From Allosphingosinicella sp. (lineage in GTDB: Bacteria > Pseudomonadota > Alphaproteobacteria > Sphingomonadales > Sphingomonadaceae): a DNA stretch of 5,367 nt. The notes below the pieces were generated by a model, which did no database searches, was not told where the DNA came from, and was given only the letters and a program-made list of their open reading frames with translations. Positions 4,698 to 5,367 of this stretch are shown here, one piece after another. The position numbers were made by a program, and so were the translations under genes. Every line of letters begins with the position of its first letter. Positions within the stretch are counted from its first letter, which is position 1. The stretch spans positions 1 to 5,367 of the forward strand of contig JASLBD010000110.1 of NCBI GenBank assembly GCA_030146745.1, read 5' to 3'.

Positions 4698-5367
4698 TCA
4701 GGCGATGACCGAATCCGCCACCAGCATCTCCTGCATGGCCTGCATCGAGGGGAAGCCCGCGAACTCGGCATCGTCCTGCGAGCCGCCGCCGGCGGCGCCG
4801 ACGAAGGCCGCCAGGATCGACTCCCCGCCCGACATGGACACCGAGGCGCCGCCGTCCGGACCACCGCTGATCGTGACGGTGACGGTCGCCGTGTCGGACG
4901 AGCCCCAGCCGTCCGTGACGGTGTAGCTGAACGTGTCGGTGCGGGTCTCGCCCGGCGCGAGGTCGATATTCTCGGCCGAATAGGACAGGTTGCGGCTCAG
5001 CGGGTCGAGCGTCACCATGCCGAGCGTCTCGCTTGTGTCGACGGAGCTGATCCGCCGGCTGGCGACGGCGCTGTCGGGGTCGACGTCGTTGCCGACGAGA
5101 AGGTTGTAGAGGTTGCCCGAGACGTCGCCCTCGCCGAGGTTGATCTCGTCTTCCACCGCGACGATCTGGTCGTTGCTGCCGTTGATCTTCAGGCCGATCA
5201 GCTTGCGCTCACCTTCGGTCCCGATAGCGGTGAAGTAGGTCCACTGCACCTGATCGGGCGTCAAGGCGTCGGTCGATTCATGATCGGCGGCGAAGGTCAG
5301 AGTCCCGCCTTCCGTGTCCCAGTTGAGCGTTCCGAGCAGCCCGTCCGTCTCGACCGCGGCGAGCTCG
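4698..5367 (-). CDS. C-terminal end of a cadherin-like / tandem-95 repeat secreted protein (partial, 5' end outside window)
   Basis: The minus-strand frame is open from the right edge to TGA 4698-4700, giving 222 residues of what is probably a much longer protein. Numbered from the edge, residues about 1-66 look like the end of one Ig-like repeat, closing with LKINGSND. Residues about 68-168 are a tandem-95/VCBS-like domain: it starts VAVEDE, has the acidic GNDVDPD loop (92-98) likely to bind calcium, and ends with DTFSYTVTDGWGSSD followed by alternating TATVTVTISG. The final 54 residues are Gly/Ala-rich, then acidic and Met-rich, ending ADSVIA with no membrane anchor or LPXTG motif. Proteins of this build are commonly large adhesins or surface-layer-like proteins exported by type I secretion through a C-terminal signal, which this tail could be; no transporter gene is in view. 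An internal TTG at 5262-5264 could be miscalled as a start, but the domain clearly continues upstream. Confidence 0.85.
   Translation of the reverse strand, partial: ELAAVETDGLLGTLNWDTEGGTLTFAADHESTDALTPDQVQWTYFTAIGTEGERKLIGLKINGSNDQIVAVEDEINLGEGDVSGNLYNLLVGNDVDPDSAVASRRISSVDTSETLGMVTLDPLSRNLSYSAENIDLAPGETRTDTFSYTVTDGWGSSDTATVTVTISGGPDGGASVSMSGGESILAAFVGAAGGGSQDDAEFAGFPSMQAMQEMLVADSVIA

Overview
This 5.4 kb, GC-rich window looks like chromosomal DNA of an alphaproteobacterium, most likely a sphingomonad. That assignment is an inference from four things: strong GC bias at third codon positions, short gene-end repeats built on CTGAACTTGTTTCAG, the HemW-like tail, and the style of the decayed TPR gene. 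No mobile element, CRISPR array, rRNA or tRNA is visible.

Layout, left to right: (1) the 3' end of a + strand gene, probably hemW (2-166); (2) a convergent NAD(P)-dependent aldehyde dehydrogenase on the minus strand (229-1701); (3) a 198-bp divergent spacer with two tandem small palindromes next to the dehydrogenase start; (4) a + strand gene for an unrecognised four-helix membrane protein with a large extracytoplasmic domain (1900-2934); (5) a convergent minus-strand metallophosphoesterase of the CpdA/GpdQ type (3043-3897); (6) a 139-bp divergent spacer; (7) a + strand remnant of a CcmH/CycH-like TPR gene, broken by a nonsense codon, an apparent internal deletion and a frame change (4037-4554); (8) a repeat and a strong terminator; (9) the C-terminal end of a minus-strand large secreted protein with cadherin-like/tandem-95 repeats, running off the right edge (4698-5367).

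The genes alternate in strand and do not form an operon, so no shared pathway can be claimed. The organising feature is the repeat family. Each of the three convergent gene junctions carries one copy (157-238, about 2988-3034, about 4551-4628), and neither divergent spacer does. The first copy is an intact REPIN-like element of two inverted hairpins around a central hairpin. It supplies the TGA stop codons of both converging genes at symmetric positions. The third copy supplies the stop of the TPR remnant in the same way.

I see no convincing new multi-gene system. The points most worth a second look are the stop-supplying repeat, the TPR pseudogene, the unassigned membrane protein and the tandem palindromes at 1717-1740.
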